From Augochlora pura (Eukaryota > Arthropoda > Insecta > Hymenoptera > Halictidae): a stretch of 64,000 bases of DNA. Under the pieces are notes generated by a model that did no database searches, was not told the origin of the DNA, and worked only from the letters and a program-made list of their open reading frames with translations. Location: contig NC_135773.1 in the NCBI RefSeq assembly GCF_028453695.1, forward strand, positions 11,532,001 through 11,596,000, given 5' to 3'. Below, in pieces: positions 10,800 to 24,999 of the stretch (position 1 is the stretch's first letter; the number at the start of each line of letters is the position of its first letter). A program made the position numbers and the translations under genes.

Positions 10800-13700
10800 T
10801 TACAAAAACGATAGAACTTAAAGAATGTCAGCTGCAGTTTTGATACAGAATATGAGAAAACTGTAACTCAAATGCACGGAGGATGATTATGTGTGAAAAC
10901 TAAATTTTATTTTCTGATTCTCTTTTCGAGAAATTCGAATCTGAATATTCATTGACCGTGTGTGTTGTTGTATGAGACTCGAATAATTTGTCTATCCATT
11001 AGTACGCCTCTCGTGCCTATGCGTCCATCTTATTCTCTGTGGAAGAACAAATAAGATAAATATGCACTCGATTCACGAGATAAAAAAATTCTTAACAATT
11101 AGGGGATTCTTAATCGGTGTTTCAACAACGCGATGGTAGTGATAGTATTGGGTAATCAATAAGTTATCTTGTGTAACGGAGTCTATTCATTTCCTGGAGT
11201 TGTGACTTAGAAGAAAATGATCAAACTTGTTAGATATACCGCGTAACATTCTTTTAACTGTGCACACAATCGTTGAAAGACGCCAATATGTCAACATTGA
11301 ATAATCAAAGACTGTTTTTAACGAACGGTGAATAGGCGCGTCGAAAAGTCCCATTCTCCAGATAAAAGTTTCTCTTACGTCGATGGCAAAGAGGGTGAAA
11401 GATCGGCGACGATGAAAGGTACCCTGTTATTAGCGGGAAGATCTCCATTTTTTGCGCTTGCGTCTGTGGACCATCATCCCGGTGAATAGGGCGAAAGAGA
11501 TCAGTTGTCCGGGCTCGTCTTTTGCAACGCGAGAACCGACTGACTGGGGAAACTTGAGATGTCTTGGTTTATTATCACTTTGGATTTTCTGCACGATGGG
11601 GGAAACACGCGGAGCAAAGGGAAGATCTGGAGCATAACGAAAGTACTCCTGCGGGGAAGGAAAAAGGGAGGTGGAGCACGGTGGGAAAAACTTAGAGCGG
11701 TATCAGCGATTTTGCGAGGCACGCCCGAGAAGAATCATCTAACAAATCCAGAATCGGTAAACATTCGTAACGCGGAAGAAACGCATTTCCGTTAAAAGGA
11801 CGTTTCACGTTGTGCTCAACTACCGAGAAACCTGAAAGTATTCTGATCGTGTTACAAAATCAAAATGGCCTGGGCATTATTCGGGAAGGCTGAAGACTTT
11901 CTGTGTTAATGACTAACATTTCATCATCAAACTAAATGATAGAGTAATTTATGGGAATTGAAATGGAATAGAATTTCACTTTCAGTGAAGTGCCTCAAGA
12001 TGTAGGGTTAATCTCATCATCTAAGAGTAGGTTTTCGTAAACGAGCTGATGCTTATTTCATCACCGGGATATCAGTAGATCGGAAATTGCGTGGACTAAC
12101 TAATGTCTATATCTTCACCGGATGCCACTAGGTTATATTGTATATATTTCATCACTTGGGCGTCACTGGGAATAGAAGGGTAGAGATTAAAGTTTGGTTC
12201 CCATGTGACTTTAAAAAAAAAGTAATTATGGTACACCTCAAACGGTAAAGGTGTATCTCTGCAAGTACTGCTTCGAAGTAGAAAACGTAATAATTGAATT
12301 TTACAACCAAATAGGCTGGTAAATTACAATTGTTCGTGTATGAGTGTAACGTGGATTCTAGATCGTGCTCTCAATGAATCGTCTGATTGGCTCCGGCCAA
12401 CATACGTCCCCAGAAAGGAGTCAAAAAATATGCTTGGAACTTCTCCGTCCGTCATAAATTAAATAAGAAAAGAACAATTTTCTTATTTACTGAACACTTT
12501 TTTTTCCGATTTATAAATCTACAAGCAACATTCGATTTTCTTAAAAATTTTTACGATTAAGTATTTGGAAAAGATTTATCGAAGCGTTATTAATCTAATA
12601 TAAATGTGCAAGTAGCGTAAAGTTTGGTTACTATTTGAGAAAATAATGAGAAGGAGGCAGCACCTGTTTAATGGAAACGGTTATCGCAGATAGAATATGG
12701 AGTGTTCGCCGCGATAATTCACCTAACCGAGCCGAACGCTGCCGTTGTTTGCCAAATATAATTTGAATAATTAGACGGGAACGTAAATAAAATTTGCCCA
12801 CCAGCCGATCCCGCGGCGGATAATTAAACTTCCAATTGCGACGACGTCGAGATTTTCATAAACGGATCGACCCGAAAATCGGCTCGCTAATTGCCGTCGA
12901 TTTGCTCGATTTGTCCCATCTGTCACGTACCAACTATACAATGATTCCACACGTGACGCCCTGATTCATTCTCATTATTTAACATCGCCTAACACGCGGG
13001 AAATTGAAACGGTAATCGTACGACAATTATGCGGAGTTTCGTGTCCGTTGCTTCGCATAAAGGAAAATTCGATTTGAACCGTCGGGGCTCGTCTATCGAC
13101 TTAATGCATGAGAATGGTTTTTCCTTTTATCGGGATAAGGTATAGTCGGATTTGGGGATGTCTGAAATTTTAACGAGGCCAAGTCGTGCATTGAACGGCA
13201 TCAACGAGGTGGGAGAAATATTGGAAAAAAGATTTCTCGTATCTTCCTCGAAATTATGGAGGCGTCCGCGGACAGCAGTGATTTGCAAGGTGGTTTCCAC
13301 GGCACATTAAGTGCGCAAAAACGTTACACGGAGCGCGTCCAAGAATTTCACGAACCGGCCATAGATACACACCTCTCATTAAGCGGTTACGTTAATAGAA
13401 AAAGTACGCGATGATTAGCGGGCGGATTACCATAGTTTGTGTTCCAGTTAATAGTTTTCTTAATTAGTAAATAGTAATTCATATTTAGATCACGTACCAG
13501 AATAACATATCATAAATACTCAAAAATATTTCCTGATTGCAAGCAACCTCTCACATGATTACGGCAAAACATAACGAGAATGGTAAAAATATGCTATTAG
13601 AATTAATTATAGAGAAGAGAACGTGTATTACGTATTTATAGAAAATGAACGACTTATGCTCGTTTTCTAGTAAATTATAGCTGTGCGTGCTAAGTTGTAA

Positions 13701-16700
13701 TAATGTTAAACAGTAACATCGCGATCTAAGAGCTCTCTTGTAATGGGCTGTTAAGAGAAGAAACGACAGATAAAAACGACTACACGTTTTTCGTGGTTTT
13801 CTTGCTGCATATTCTGGTTATCATGGTTTTACTTACGTCTATGTAGACGAATTACTTTTCGCCGCACAGGTGCTAAACTTCAATCAATAGGTATTCCAAA
13901 AGTTGATTATCGAACGCTGGTGAACATCATTATTAGCCAAATAGAAATTTTTCGAACTACAATCCGTGACAAAATTAAATATATTGAAGTTTAATGTAGT
14001 TAAAAAGCACGTGTGTGTATTGTTTACTTTATACTCATTATATTTTCTATTTCTCCGTAAATTGACGTGCATCAGATCCACAGTGTATTGGACAGAACGA
14101 GAAGTACGACTACTTTCGTCTTCTCTGTTTTATCGAAATATATATCACTGTACTCGCTTCCATTTCCACCCTGCGTGGTTACACGTTCGTTAAAGTACGA
14201 CTATTTCACACGTAATTCATGCGCGTTTCAGCTTTCCCTCCCTCTAAATCATTCTTTCATTTTCATGTGACCGACATTCTTCTGGAAAACAATTCGATAG
14301 ATCTGCGTGTCATTATTCGAGCGTCAAAAAACCGGGTTATGTCACCTGAGTTTATTACCGTTATTTCACTCTTGCTCTTGTCGAGACAAAGACTTGCTTT
14401 CACCGCACACAAGAAAGGAACAAGAAAAGAACAGCCCTATTGTGGCATAATCTTTTCTTTCGCTGCACCGTATCGACACACGTGCAACAACTTTTCTGGT
14501 TAAGTTTTATTACAACCTGCGGTGCAGTATTTTTTGCGTATTGATAAGAGCATTTCATTATCCAATAAAAACGCACAGTTTGTGTGGCAATATTGTGTTA
14601 CGGGTTGATTGCGGGTGAAACCTTGCAGGTGGAATAAGAAGTTCGCGTTCGTATTATATAATAAAATACAGCACATAATGTTTGCAGAAGTTTAATGAGC
14701 TTTATATCCTTTTCGAGACGATTTTGCCGCGGATGTAATTTTCATAAATGACTTCACATGATTTTATACTTTCGCAAAAGCACGTCAACAATCTAATTAC
14801 GAACTGACACGTAGTGCTTGAATCTAATTTTCACTTCAGTTATATAATATTACTACCCTATCTCTGTTTGTATAAATATTTTTATTGTAATTTATTCCTA
14901 TAAATATTTAACACGAACTGATAACTGGAAAATGGTAATACTAATGGAAAATCAATTTTTACACAAATTACCAATTTCTTCACAATCTACGTATAATGTT
15001 TACATATTGCTGCGTGTACGTTATTTATTATTTTTTGTGATTTACTTTAATGTAATAATAGTGCAATAATATGCATGTATTATTATTATTATACTATACG
15101 TTTACATCATAGTCAAAATTTACATAATCGAATGTCAAAAAATTCGTTTGACACTGTATTCGCCCTGATGCACCAACACTGAATAAATTGTGTAATACAC
15201 TGATTACCGTATCTTGGGATTTACAAATTGATTACCGATAATTAATTCATTTGTATAAAACGATCGAGTATAATTTGCATACATAGAACGACGGAATTTA
15301 CCGGCTCACCTCGAAACACAATGAAGCAACTTTCTTGTCCACCAGTTCGTAGGAGACTGCGATTCGAATAATTCACGCTTAAACAGCGAGCTCGCGCAAC
15401 CTCGGCAGTAGTTTTTGTATTTCGACCGTGATGGACAATGTTATAAAACAGATAATCGAATGGGAAGTGGGATAGCCAGAAGAGAGAAGTACCGACAAGT
15501 TATGCCAGAACTGTGCGATGGTTTCCATCTCGATGTGTATTTTATAAATGTAACAAAATTTACGGTCTGACAATGAGTGGACCCGATAAATTGATAATTA
15601 AGTTTCATATTTTCAATTTCTTTAAATCTGCATACAAAAGCGTGAATCCGACCGAATTTCTGCGGTTTAATATGCAACACTTAGTTCGGAACGTTGTACG
15701 CGCCGTGCACAGCATCGAGTATTAAAGCAAAACTCGTTAATCAGTCACCATCCGCTGAATAAGTCTGCATTTTGGGCTTATACGTCACGGGGTACGACTT
15801 TCTATTAATTCACACACTATTTAAATGCATTTCAAGCTGACAGCGCCAAGGAATGCAAAGTACGGCCTGGTGCCCGGCTATCCGTAGTTTCTACGTAAGT
15901 CCACGTCTGCTGCCTCGTTTAAGTAAAACATCGCGTTTCGAATGACACGAAACGCTTTCTACGACGATCTAAAGTGACAATCACCGTTTAGAATCCGTTT
16001 CTATTCGATATATTCAACATTGGCATCAAATACGTACACAACTTTGTGTGGCATTTCATTTTTGTCGATTGTATGGAGAGCTTTCTATCCACGTAATGGA
16101 AGCCAAGATAATCAATTCTATTCCCCAAAAGTTTGTGCATTTCGATATGCTTATGCACCATAATATAAATTAGAATTTTAAACAGCGCATTATTATGCAT
16201 TTACGTTTGCACGCTGCGGTTAATTAAAGCTACATAGATGTTTAATCGACGCAAGTTGTATTCAGTTCTTTATTTTGTACTATTAGTTTGTTACATTTAT
16301 TCTTCATGTTCGTTCTTTACATTCATTTTGTACATTCGCTGCGTCCATTAAACGAAACTTCGCGTTCCCATTAACGCTGTAACTATTGCCGGCGGCGAAG
16401 ATAAAAGAAACAAGAGAGTCTGAACTAAAAATGAACGAAAAGTGGGAACATGAGAAACTTGCATTGCACGCCATTTTATTCGCAAACAAGAACCATGATG
16501 TTTATTGTTTTTGGTTTCTAGCCAAGAGGATTCCAAAAAAAGTCACGTTTTCCAGTATCAGTCTAGAGATGGGAATAGAACGAAATAGAATAACGAAATC
16601 GCGCTTCGTTTTGTCCCACGGAGGATGAAAAATGAAACACTGGATTATGGCCAACGAGAGCGTTGTACCAGTTATTTTTACTGAAATGTAAAATACGGGT

Positions 16701-19275
16701 ATTTTTCGGTTTACTTATTGGATTATAATTTTCAAAGTAATTTAAAGCATAGCTTTAAAAATGCTGTTATTTTATTGTATATGCAAAGTCGAAACTGATA
16801 TACGTTACCATAATTGCTATGACATCGAAGCCGTAGTAATTACAAGGATGTTTATGATGTTTAGTCAGCAGATTTTATGTACTTATGATAAAAATGACTA
16901 ATCGATGTGCAAGATTGAGAGTAAATTAAAAAATATAACGATACTGTTACAATACTCTCAACTTATTATAGATTTTAAAAGATGAAAGACCTTTGCTTCT
17001 AATTTATGTTCCTTACAATTAACATGAATAATAAAGTAGTATACCCATGTACTATGCTGGCTACAATTATGCTATATTTTATTCTGCGGAAATATATTAA
17101 TATTTTTGTATTACTGACATAATATTATATTAGTATTGTTATAGTTAAGATTAACAGGGCTTACAAACGTACTACTTAAGACCTATTATTTAATTAATAC
17201 TGGCGTCGAAAGAATATTCGGTCGTACATCGTTTTCGGTATTCATACGTTGCAGTGCTGAAACGATTTTGGTATTATATGGGTTTACACCTAAACCCATA
17301 ACACTATTCTTACGAGTAGAATACTGGTATAACAATTATACCGGTTTTAAATCCTCCGAAACTTTTTAATATTAAACGATAACTATTAAGAACTGCCGGA
17401 TAAAATAAAATTAGTCACAGTACTCCCTCTGCGTTTGTTAATGGGAGTGTCCTTTTTTTTCTGTTAACATTTTTATCTAAATAAGGACGCATAATATGCA
17501 TGGAATTTCCAATTCTCTCAATTGCACAGAGTGTAACAGATTCGTCTGGATACACGCCAACGACCACCGACTATAAAAACACCTTGAACGTTAATCACGA
17601 TTTCCATCGCAGTTGGTTTTTTCGGTTCTCTGCGGAACCTGAGAACGCTATACATTATTCCTGAACGTTTCGCCTTGTCTTAACCGTTGTCGAATGCTTC
17701 TCACGAATTATTAATGTTACGCAAAGATCGTGTACAGCGTTGTGCAGCGTACCAAACTTGGATCAAATTTAAAAAATTTCATCGATTTTGAACAATTACT
17801 TTACCTGAGGTATTATAACAATTTCGTGCAGTAAAGTTTATTTAACAATTGTAAATTATTCTGAAACATGTTCGTTTGCAAATTTTTTTGCATAGTCTTC
17901 GTTAATTTTGATATAGATTTTTCATTGTTTATACTATGTAATTTGATGCAATTATACTGCACGCTTGTTTCACCAATTCTGTTTTAAATCAGCGTACAAT
18001 TCAAAGACGATCGACGAAAACTGTACAAAAAGTATAACAACCGGATATTTAAAATAGGCTGAGGATACGTGAAACGTTTTTTAAGACTCAGAAATGTTGC
18101 GCGCAAAGGAGCATTGTGTGTGAGCACATTAAAGGGATTACGAGTAGCATCAGTCCTTCCAAGAATCTACAATTAATAGCGTTCATGCAAGTGTCGTTAA
18201 TAAACAGGCTGTCGACTTTTATTATCAGGTTCTTTAATTGTTCCTGAGAATTCTTTGGCCAAAGAACAAATATTCTTACAATGTAACACGATTACTTTAT
18301 ATCGGTTACGATATTAAAACATAAAATAACGCCAAATTTTTAGTATTCCGGGAATAATTAATTAAATGGACCGAGATAAACTGCGCATGAAATAAATTCA
18401 GGTCATTGTTGTTGAAACACTTGGAAGTTAGCGAACAAGGAAGGAATCGTTTAGAAAGAATTATCGCGAAGAAATATTGGAATATTCAAATTGATGCTTA
18501 AGCGTTTCAAGACGAATGTTAACTATGTGCCTGCCAAAAATATTCAAAGTTATACAGGCAGAATGGCGAAAAATTGGTGCAGATATTTCCAATTCACTGA
18601 GCAGAATAAATTTTCATATTGATTTAACTGTTTCCCTCGTTAAGAAAAAAAGAGAAATGGCATCTACATTGCATAACCTTAACACTTCGGTTCAAACTAG
18701 TTCGGGGCGAATACCAACAAGGTCTCGAAGTGCTTGTTTACGTTCGAGAGGTGCCTGTTGCGGAGACCGCTATTCGTCGATATAGAAAGTGAATCCGACT
18801 TATCGTTATCGATACATATTTAGCGAATTTTTAATTTAAGGGACACGTCAACACATTGCAAATGAAAAATAGATTTTTCACCTTAGCTGAAAGAACTCGT
18901 TTGACTCAAAGATCGAGAAAGATCCAAGCTTTAAGTTTATAATATCAAAGTAACCATAAAGCAAGAAGATTTCAATTCGAATGTAAAAAATACTTCTGGA
19001 TTCGGGTGGAAGATAGCCATGCAAACATACAATCGCATAGACAAAAGAGCCAGTCGTTTTCACACGTCGAGAACATACATCATTTTTATTTCACCAATAT
19101 TTAATCTCTGAAGTTTTGAAAATTATTGCAAATAAACTACACGGCAATAAATGGTAGTATCAGTGAAAACAATAAATACGTCACACTTTTATTCCATGAT
19201 CGTATCCGGTAATTGAAGAGCTCTTTCAAAGATGATGCAGCTCCCGTGAGCACAGTTCCGAAATTTCGTAGGTAT
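10800..19275. other. Long spacer, no gene recognised
   Basis: No exon chain or domain is seen on either strand. A relatively GC- and CpG-richer stretch at about 12640-13440 stands out from the AT-rich surroundings and might be regulatory or an untranslated exon, but nothing decides this. A dispersed repeat copy lies at about 12010-12370. A TTATTATTATTAT run occurs at about 15080-15095. Short frames such as 11452-11795 lack support. Confidence 0.5.
12010..12375 (+). repeat. Diverged dispersed repeat, copy 1
   Basis: This segment aligns in the same orientation and order with 21555-21900. Shared blocks include a TTTTCGT...CTTATTTCAT.(A/G)CCGGG stretch, GGTAGAGATT..AGTTT, an A-run followed by ATGGTAC, and CGTGTATGAGTGT.ACG..TTCT. 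Identity is moderate with gaps. No coding potential or clear ends; family unknown. Confidence 0.5.
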
Positions 19276-21161
19276 TTATTTATGCATCTTATCTTTGTTA
19301 ACCGGCGATAGTAAAATGTCGTAAACCTGCAAGGAATATAAATTGTTATTTGTTTGCTATACGAACGGCGAGTATTGTGTTTTTATCAATAGATAAATGG
19401 GTAAACTATACTTTCGTTATAACATAACACGCTGCGTGTCATTGAAAACGAAGGTTGCACTAGAAAACCGGCCTTTTTTTAGCATTTTAGGCATCATGGT
19501 TTCATACATTCGTACTTACTTCTACTAACGGAGGAGTTCCTAACACGTATAGCACTGCATCAGCAATATCAGCGGCACGTAAGATCGGAATATTGATAGT
19601 AACATCCACTGCTTTGCATGCATTTTTGATCATATCTGTCATCACTGCTCCAGGGCTGATATTCTATTCAAATATAAAAACATTATAGATTCTTCTTGAT
19701 GTAACAGTACATATAAGTATATTATAAGTATATTATAACAGTATAGATTCTTCTTGATGTAACAGTATCGGTAGATACTGTTCTGGACTGTGATAAATAG
19801 ATGGAACATACACCATGACGAAATATCTTCGATACAACACAGAGATGGCGGAAACAGTGTTGGTTGGAAGGAGTTTGGCATTACGATACATTAATGAAGA
19901 AAGTGAACAAAGCAGAGAGAGTCTGATCAAATTCGGCATTTCAAGAGACATCATCTATCATTATACCCGGTATCTCGACGGATGAACATCGTGGATCAGT
20001 ATGTTAACGGATCGTCATCACTAGTAACGAGACATTTAGTGGCAATATGTTGTGATGGTGTTCTTGCAATGCTTCGATACGTTTTCAGTGAGACAAGAAT
20101 TTCAACCAATAAATTCGTCGCCATTCAAATAAATGATGTGAAATCGTACCGTTATCTTGATATTTAGTTCTTCGATCGCAATTTCGTGACGGAGTTCAGT
20201 AGCTAAAGCAGTTAGGGCATATTTACTAGCGCCGTACATGCCGATCGGAACCTTTATTATCTCTGCATTGTGACCAGCGACGCTAAAAATAGGAAAAGAG
20301 GGATTCAAAATATGCGCACTTTCTATCTCATGTGGTACTTCACGAAGTTTTGATTTTCCGCATTTATGTATACGTATTACTGCGTACCTACTGATATTAA
20401 CGATATGTCCGTCTACTCCTCTCTTTTTCATCGATTGTACAGCTTCTCGTGCACATATCGCAGGAGCTATAACATTCGTATCTAATACTTTGCGGTAATT
20501 CTCTGCAGGTGTGTCTGTAACATAAGAATTCGCTGATAATTTCGGCGTTTATCGATCGAAAATTTTCTAACAGAACTTGGTACTTTGCGAATTTATCAAA
20601 AATGTTTTTTGGAATACATGGTTTATGCTTTTCAAGAAGAAAGTACAGCGATATTGAGAAATTCGCACGTGTCGCAGGGGACTATGCATTCTTAAGATAA
20701 AATTGAGGTCATTCATCAGTGTAGCGGTTATTGACCGTGAATAAGAACTCCCGTATGGGTGCGTCGACCTCCTAGCCGGTACTTTCAGACGAGATTCACA
20801 CTTCCGAAATTTGTCACAACNGAAAACGATTCGCAGGAATTAAAACATTGGAACGATCAATTTTACCAATGATTTTCGTCATATCGGCAACTCCGGCATT
20901 GTTAATCACGATGTCCGCTCCGCCAAGTTTCTCGTCGACCCATTCGAACGCCTTCACAATGTCTTCTTCTTTCTGGACATCGCACACGACCGGGAAGAAT
21001 TTATCCTTGCCGAGTGCGTCGGTTAGCTCCTGAAGCTTGTCTTGTCTCCTCGCGAGTCCCACAACTTTGACGGACTCTTTGACGAGAGCTCTCGAAATCG
21101 CGTCTCCTATGCCGGCGCTCGCGCCTGTCACCACTGCTACTTTGCCGGCCCAACGATTCAT
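19276..21161 (-). CDS. Short-chain dehydrogenase/reductase, SDR11/farnesol dehydrogenase-like (copy 1)
   Basis: Five exons in transcript order: 21161-20867, 20514-20388, 20282-20150, 19663-19520, 19326-19276; borders GT/AG, phases consistent, 249 residues, the usual classical-SDR length. The N-terminus MNRWAGKVAVVTGASAGIG holds the TGxxxGxG NAD(P)-binding motif, followed by VGLARR, the INNAG motif, NISSVAGH with the catalytic Ser, and YGASK (catalytic Tyr and Lys), then NISPGAVMTDM. It ends in PVNKDKMHK. Relatives (SDR11, insect farnesol dehydrogenases) are NADP-dependent oxidoreductases of small alcohols or ketones; the substrate here is unknown. Starts further upstream in this frame are not ATG, and the TCAGT initiator lies at 21188-21184, so ATG 21161 is the start. 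An AATAAA (minus strand) lies at 19193-19188. Intact and probably functional. Confidence 0.93.
19683..19768. repeat. Intronic direct repeat in SDR copy 1
   Basis: The unit TATAGATTCTTCTTGATGTA followed by ACAGTA occurs twice, near 19685-19711 and 19742-19768, separated by two copies of an ATAAGTATATT motif. It lies in the last-but-one intron and suggests slippage or a local duplication. Confidence 0.7.
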
Positions 21162-21183
21162 GCTTCTTGATCCTGTATTCCAG

Positions 21184-21222
21184 ACTGACAATCTCCGCTA
21201 TATCTCGATCGGTTTTATATAC
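21184..21222 (-). promoter_or_regulatory. TATA box plus TCAGT initiator of SDR copy 1
   Basis: On the minus strand TATATAAAA lies at 21222-21214 and the arthropod initiator TCAGT at 21188-21184. The TATA box is about 30 bases upstream of the initiator A. The ATG follows about 25 bases later. Spacing matches a focused insect core promoter. Confidence 0.7.
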
Positions 21223-21554
21223 TCGCCGCGGTCTGTATATAACTCATACATCCCACCAGGGTCAAGTACGCTGATACGTCATTCACACGACTTTACTTGT
21301 TCTATTCTCCGCATGTGTGTAATTCATACCAACGTCGGTTGATTCGCCGATTACTGTAACGCGATTACTGTAACTGTAAGCATTTGCGGGATTGAGTTGA
21401 AGAGACATAGGTTTTGATATCATGTGTTACGTGCCGAAGAACTAGCAGTTTCTCGTGGCCAGAGGTTTGATGTGACCTTGTTGTTTCGATAAAAAAGCGA
21501 CATGTTAGGGCATGTTATTCACTGGCATGTGCTTATGTCATGACCACGACAGCA

Positions 21555-21900
21555 TTAAGTTTTAGGATAATGTTTTCGTGAGCTAATCTACTTATTTCAT
21601 TGCCGGGCTGTCCCTAGGGGAAAATTCGTGCAGTAGCAAATGTTTTTTTTCGCCACCGACAAATCATTAGGAATAAAATGGTAGAGATTTCAGTTTCCTT
21701 GTCTCTTAACATAACAAAAAAAAAAAAAAGAAATGATGGTACGTATCTGTAGGTTATACTAACTACTGTTTTGAATCAGTTAGTGGAATAACTGAATTTG
21801 ACAATTAAATTTGAATGGTAATATGAAATATACTACAAGCTTTTGTTCAATTTCAATTCATCGTGTATGAGTGTGACGCAGTTTCTGGATCACGTACCCA
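21555..21900 (+). repeat. Diverged dispersed repeat, copy 2
   Basis: Partner of 12010-12375; shared blocks appear in the same order, ending in CGTGTATGAGTGTGACG. It also contains a 14-base A-run at about 21716-21729. No ends or coding potential recognised. Confidence 0.5.
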
Positions 21901-23876
21901 GTATGTCACGTTGAGTCAATGGAGGTTTGTAACCTTGTAACAATATACATACTCGGTTGAAATGCTCAAAAGAGAATTTGGGTTGATTTTACATCCCTTG
22001 ATTTCAACAGATTTCTCTTATAAGCAATGAGGGTACGAATACTTATGGGACTGACTGTATACATATAGAGAGCGAAACCCCTCGCCAGCGTCAGCCATCA
22101 TCTTTATTAACATTTTACCGACCTATCATTCGGTCATAAAAATGTAGTTAAATGTCAAATTTTCGTTTCTATTTTGGTTTTATTTATTTTATTAATCGTG
22201 AAAGATATTTGATATTTAAAAAGTTATATAATAGTATTGAAGCTTACAGTAGCACAATATAACACATTTATCTCAATAATAGATTGAAGTGTTAACATAT
22301 CTGGTGCCGTGTTGGGCGCATGTGGGTAATACTAACGGGTAACTACATTTTAAGATTACTTTCAATTGTAAGATATCAAACGTTAGTAGCGTTGTTATCT
22401 TAACTTTCTACCTTCGGTTACATTAATTAAATGTCTTTGATATCAACAGGTAAACGTGATAACAGCAGCTGCAAGAGGATTGATTTTCTCCTGTGTAGTA
22501 ACTGTATCGTGTTCATATCTTATTCAAAATGTAAAAAAATACAATGAGTTGATCGAAGAGTTGATCAAAGTTGATAAATTCAGCGAGATGATCAATCTTT
22601 TCAAATCTGCACATTCAAAGGTCATCTTAATACGAATTGTTTGCAAGATGAAGATGTGAATGGCTTCTTTAGCCACTGACCTTTGATCTCTAGCACGAGA
22701 ATGTTGCAGAGGTCTGCTATAGTGTTTGTAGTGCAGTGTAACACAATCTATACTTATCGCCGTGGTGGGAATTAACGAGTAGTGACGGAAGCAATAATGT
22801 GCGACTCATGAGCTACAAATTGCCCAAGCGTATTATGTCGAATGATAAGTAGATATAAGTAATTAGATAATTATTACAATTACCTAAGAACGTTGCAGAG
22901 AATTCTTTTCCGTTTACTTTACAATTTTTTTGCAGTTACGTGCAATTGCGAAGTTCTACAATATCTATTTTTAAATTCGTATTAGACAGATCAACATACA
23001 TTTTTTCTTCTAATAAGTGTTTTGATCACTGAGTGATTCTTGTAGAAAGTAATTTCTCTCTATCAGCCCAAGTCTTCAAAACACAAGAGTGAGTAAGATG
23101 TTTAGCAAAACGGAGTATTGCACCAAATTACATCATGCACAGTATGAATCAAACCTGAGTCAACAATTTTAAAATGCTGTAAATTTGGTAAAGTTGCTCT
23201 ACATGACTAAGAGTTTTCTGTAAATGATAGAGGAACTACTTCAATATACAACGACTTAAATCTTTCTTTTATATTTCACTATTACTCGGAATACAAAAAA
23301 TATAAAAACTCTATCGAAATCGGTTGATCTTAACATGAATTTTGCAGAATTAAAGATCGCAGAAATTACAGTTGTTCATGAACTTCGACTAAAACAGATA
23401 ATTTTTACTTGTTTGAGTGACTGTAGCTTGACTATGCTTCAACCGATTTCAATGAAATAAAAATTCATTATGGGCTCAGATGAAAAGAAAAGTGGAAAAA
23501 CAACAGTATTCTAACATTATTATTCTCCAAGTAATAGTAAATCTTTAAAAAATATTTCAGTCGCTGTAGAGTGAACTAATCCCATTAATATTTACAGAAA
23601 AATTCAAGTCATTTGGACTAGTTTACAAAAAGATATATAATTTTAAATTAGTTTATACCACTTTACTATAATCATAACCCTAAACGTGAAAATTTTCACA
23701 AATAATCTTACCAGCTACGTTTCGTTCGTATTTGTCAATTACCCGATAAAAATATAAAGAACCGATATGGCGTTTGCACACAACAACAAAATCGTCGTAT
23801 TCCGTTCTTGATTACACGTTTAGGACATCTACAGAGGAAATGATACACTACACGTTATATTTATACAACTTGCAGT
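21901..23876. other. Spacer upstream of SDR copy 1
   Basis: No gene recognised. The part at about 22395-22590 is clearly related to 25035-25210 (shared AACTTTCTA.CTTC, TTTTCTCCTG and a related AATGAGTTGAT/AATGACTTGAT stretch), showing that the flank upstream of the SDR gene was duplicated together with it. Confidence 0.55.
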
Positions 23877-24807
23877 TTATTCAAGTACAGTATTGCGAAA
23901 CTGTTTCGTCTCTTTCTTGAAGATGTCTCTCTGCATATCTATCGACACTGCTCCAGGGCTGATATTCTATAAAGAAAGAGGTTATATGATATTCTATAAA
24001 TATAAAAAAAGAGATTATATCTATTGAAATTCATATAAAGAAAGAGATTATATCTATTGAAATTCATGTAATAATATAAGTTATTCTTATGAAGAAGATA
24101 TCGGTAGAGTAACTATTATGAACTGTAAGTCAAAATATCTTTCATGCATCACAGAGATGGCGAAAATAGCGTTAGTTGAAAAGATTTTGCCTCCACGATA
24201 TAGTAACGGAGAAAATAAATAAAACAGTCTGACAAAATTCGTCGTTTCAAGAGACATCAATCATCACTATATACGTTATCTCGAAAGAAGCAGCAATGTG
24301 GATCAAAATGTTAACAGGTTATCGGCACCAGTAACTGGCAATTTGTTGTACTGGTCTTCTTACTTTGCTTCAACACGTTTTCATTGAGTAATGAATACGT
24401 CGAATCGATTCGATCCCATTCAAACAAATGAGATAAACTCGCACCGTTATCTTGATATTTAAATCAGCAATCGCAATTTCATGGCGGAGTTCAGTAGCTA
24501 AAGCAGTTAGAGCATATTTACTAGGACAGTACATACCCATCGGAATCGTTATCGTCTCTGCATAGTGATCAGCGATGCTAGAAATTAACAAAGAGATACA
24601 AAATATGTGAACATTCTACTTTATATCATACTTCGCGGAGTTTTGATTTTACGCATTTAATTATACGAATCATTACAAACCTATTGATATTAACGATATG
24701 TCCGTCAACACCTCGCTTCTTCATCGATTGTATAGCTTCTCGTGCACATATTGCAGGACCTATAACATTCGTGTCTAATACTTTGTGGTAATCCTCAGCA
24801 GTTTTCT
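23877..24807 (-). pseudogene. SDR copy 2, exon 1 deleted and 3' end truncated
   Basis: Three exon equivalents remain: 24807-24681 (127 nt), 24577-24445 (133 nt) and 23966-23877. The first two have exactly the lengths and phases of copy 1 exons 2 and 3, good splice sites and open frames (AICAREAIQSMKKRG..., then MYCPSK in place of YGASK, keeping Tyr and Lys). The third begins NISPGAV as expected but then runs into unrelated residues (SIDMQRDIFKKETKQF...) and stops after 30 codons. No exon 1 with the NAD(P)-binding motif exists upstream: the sequence past 24970 joins material matching the distal flank of copy 1. It cannot encode a complete enzyme by itself; a fusion transcript is possible but unsupported. 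Confidence 0.85.
24008..24068. repeat. Tandem duplication of about 33 bp
   Basis: AGAGATTATATCTATTGAAA followed by TTCAT occurs twice in direct order with a short ATAAAGAA link. It lies between exons 3 and 4 of the SDR copy 2 pseudogene; a partial third unit precedes it. Confidence 0.75.
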
Positions 24808-24999
24808 CTGTTACATAATATTCACTGATAATTTCGGCGTTCATCGATAAAAAATTTTTGAACAGAACTTGAAATCTTGCGAATTTTCCACAAATGGTTT
24901 TAGGTATACACGGTTTGCGCCTTTTGCGAGGAAAGTATAGCGGCGACAAGAAATTCGGAAGTTTCGAAGGAGACTACAGAAGACTACAGAATTATTAGG

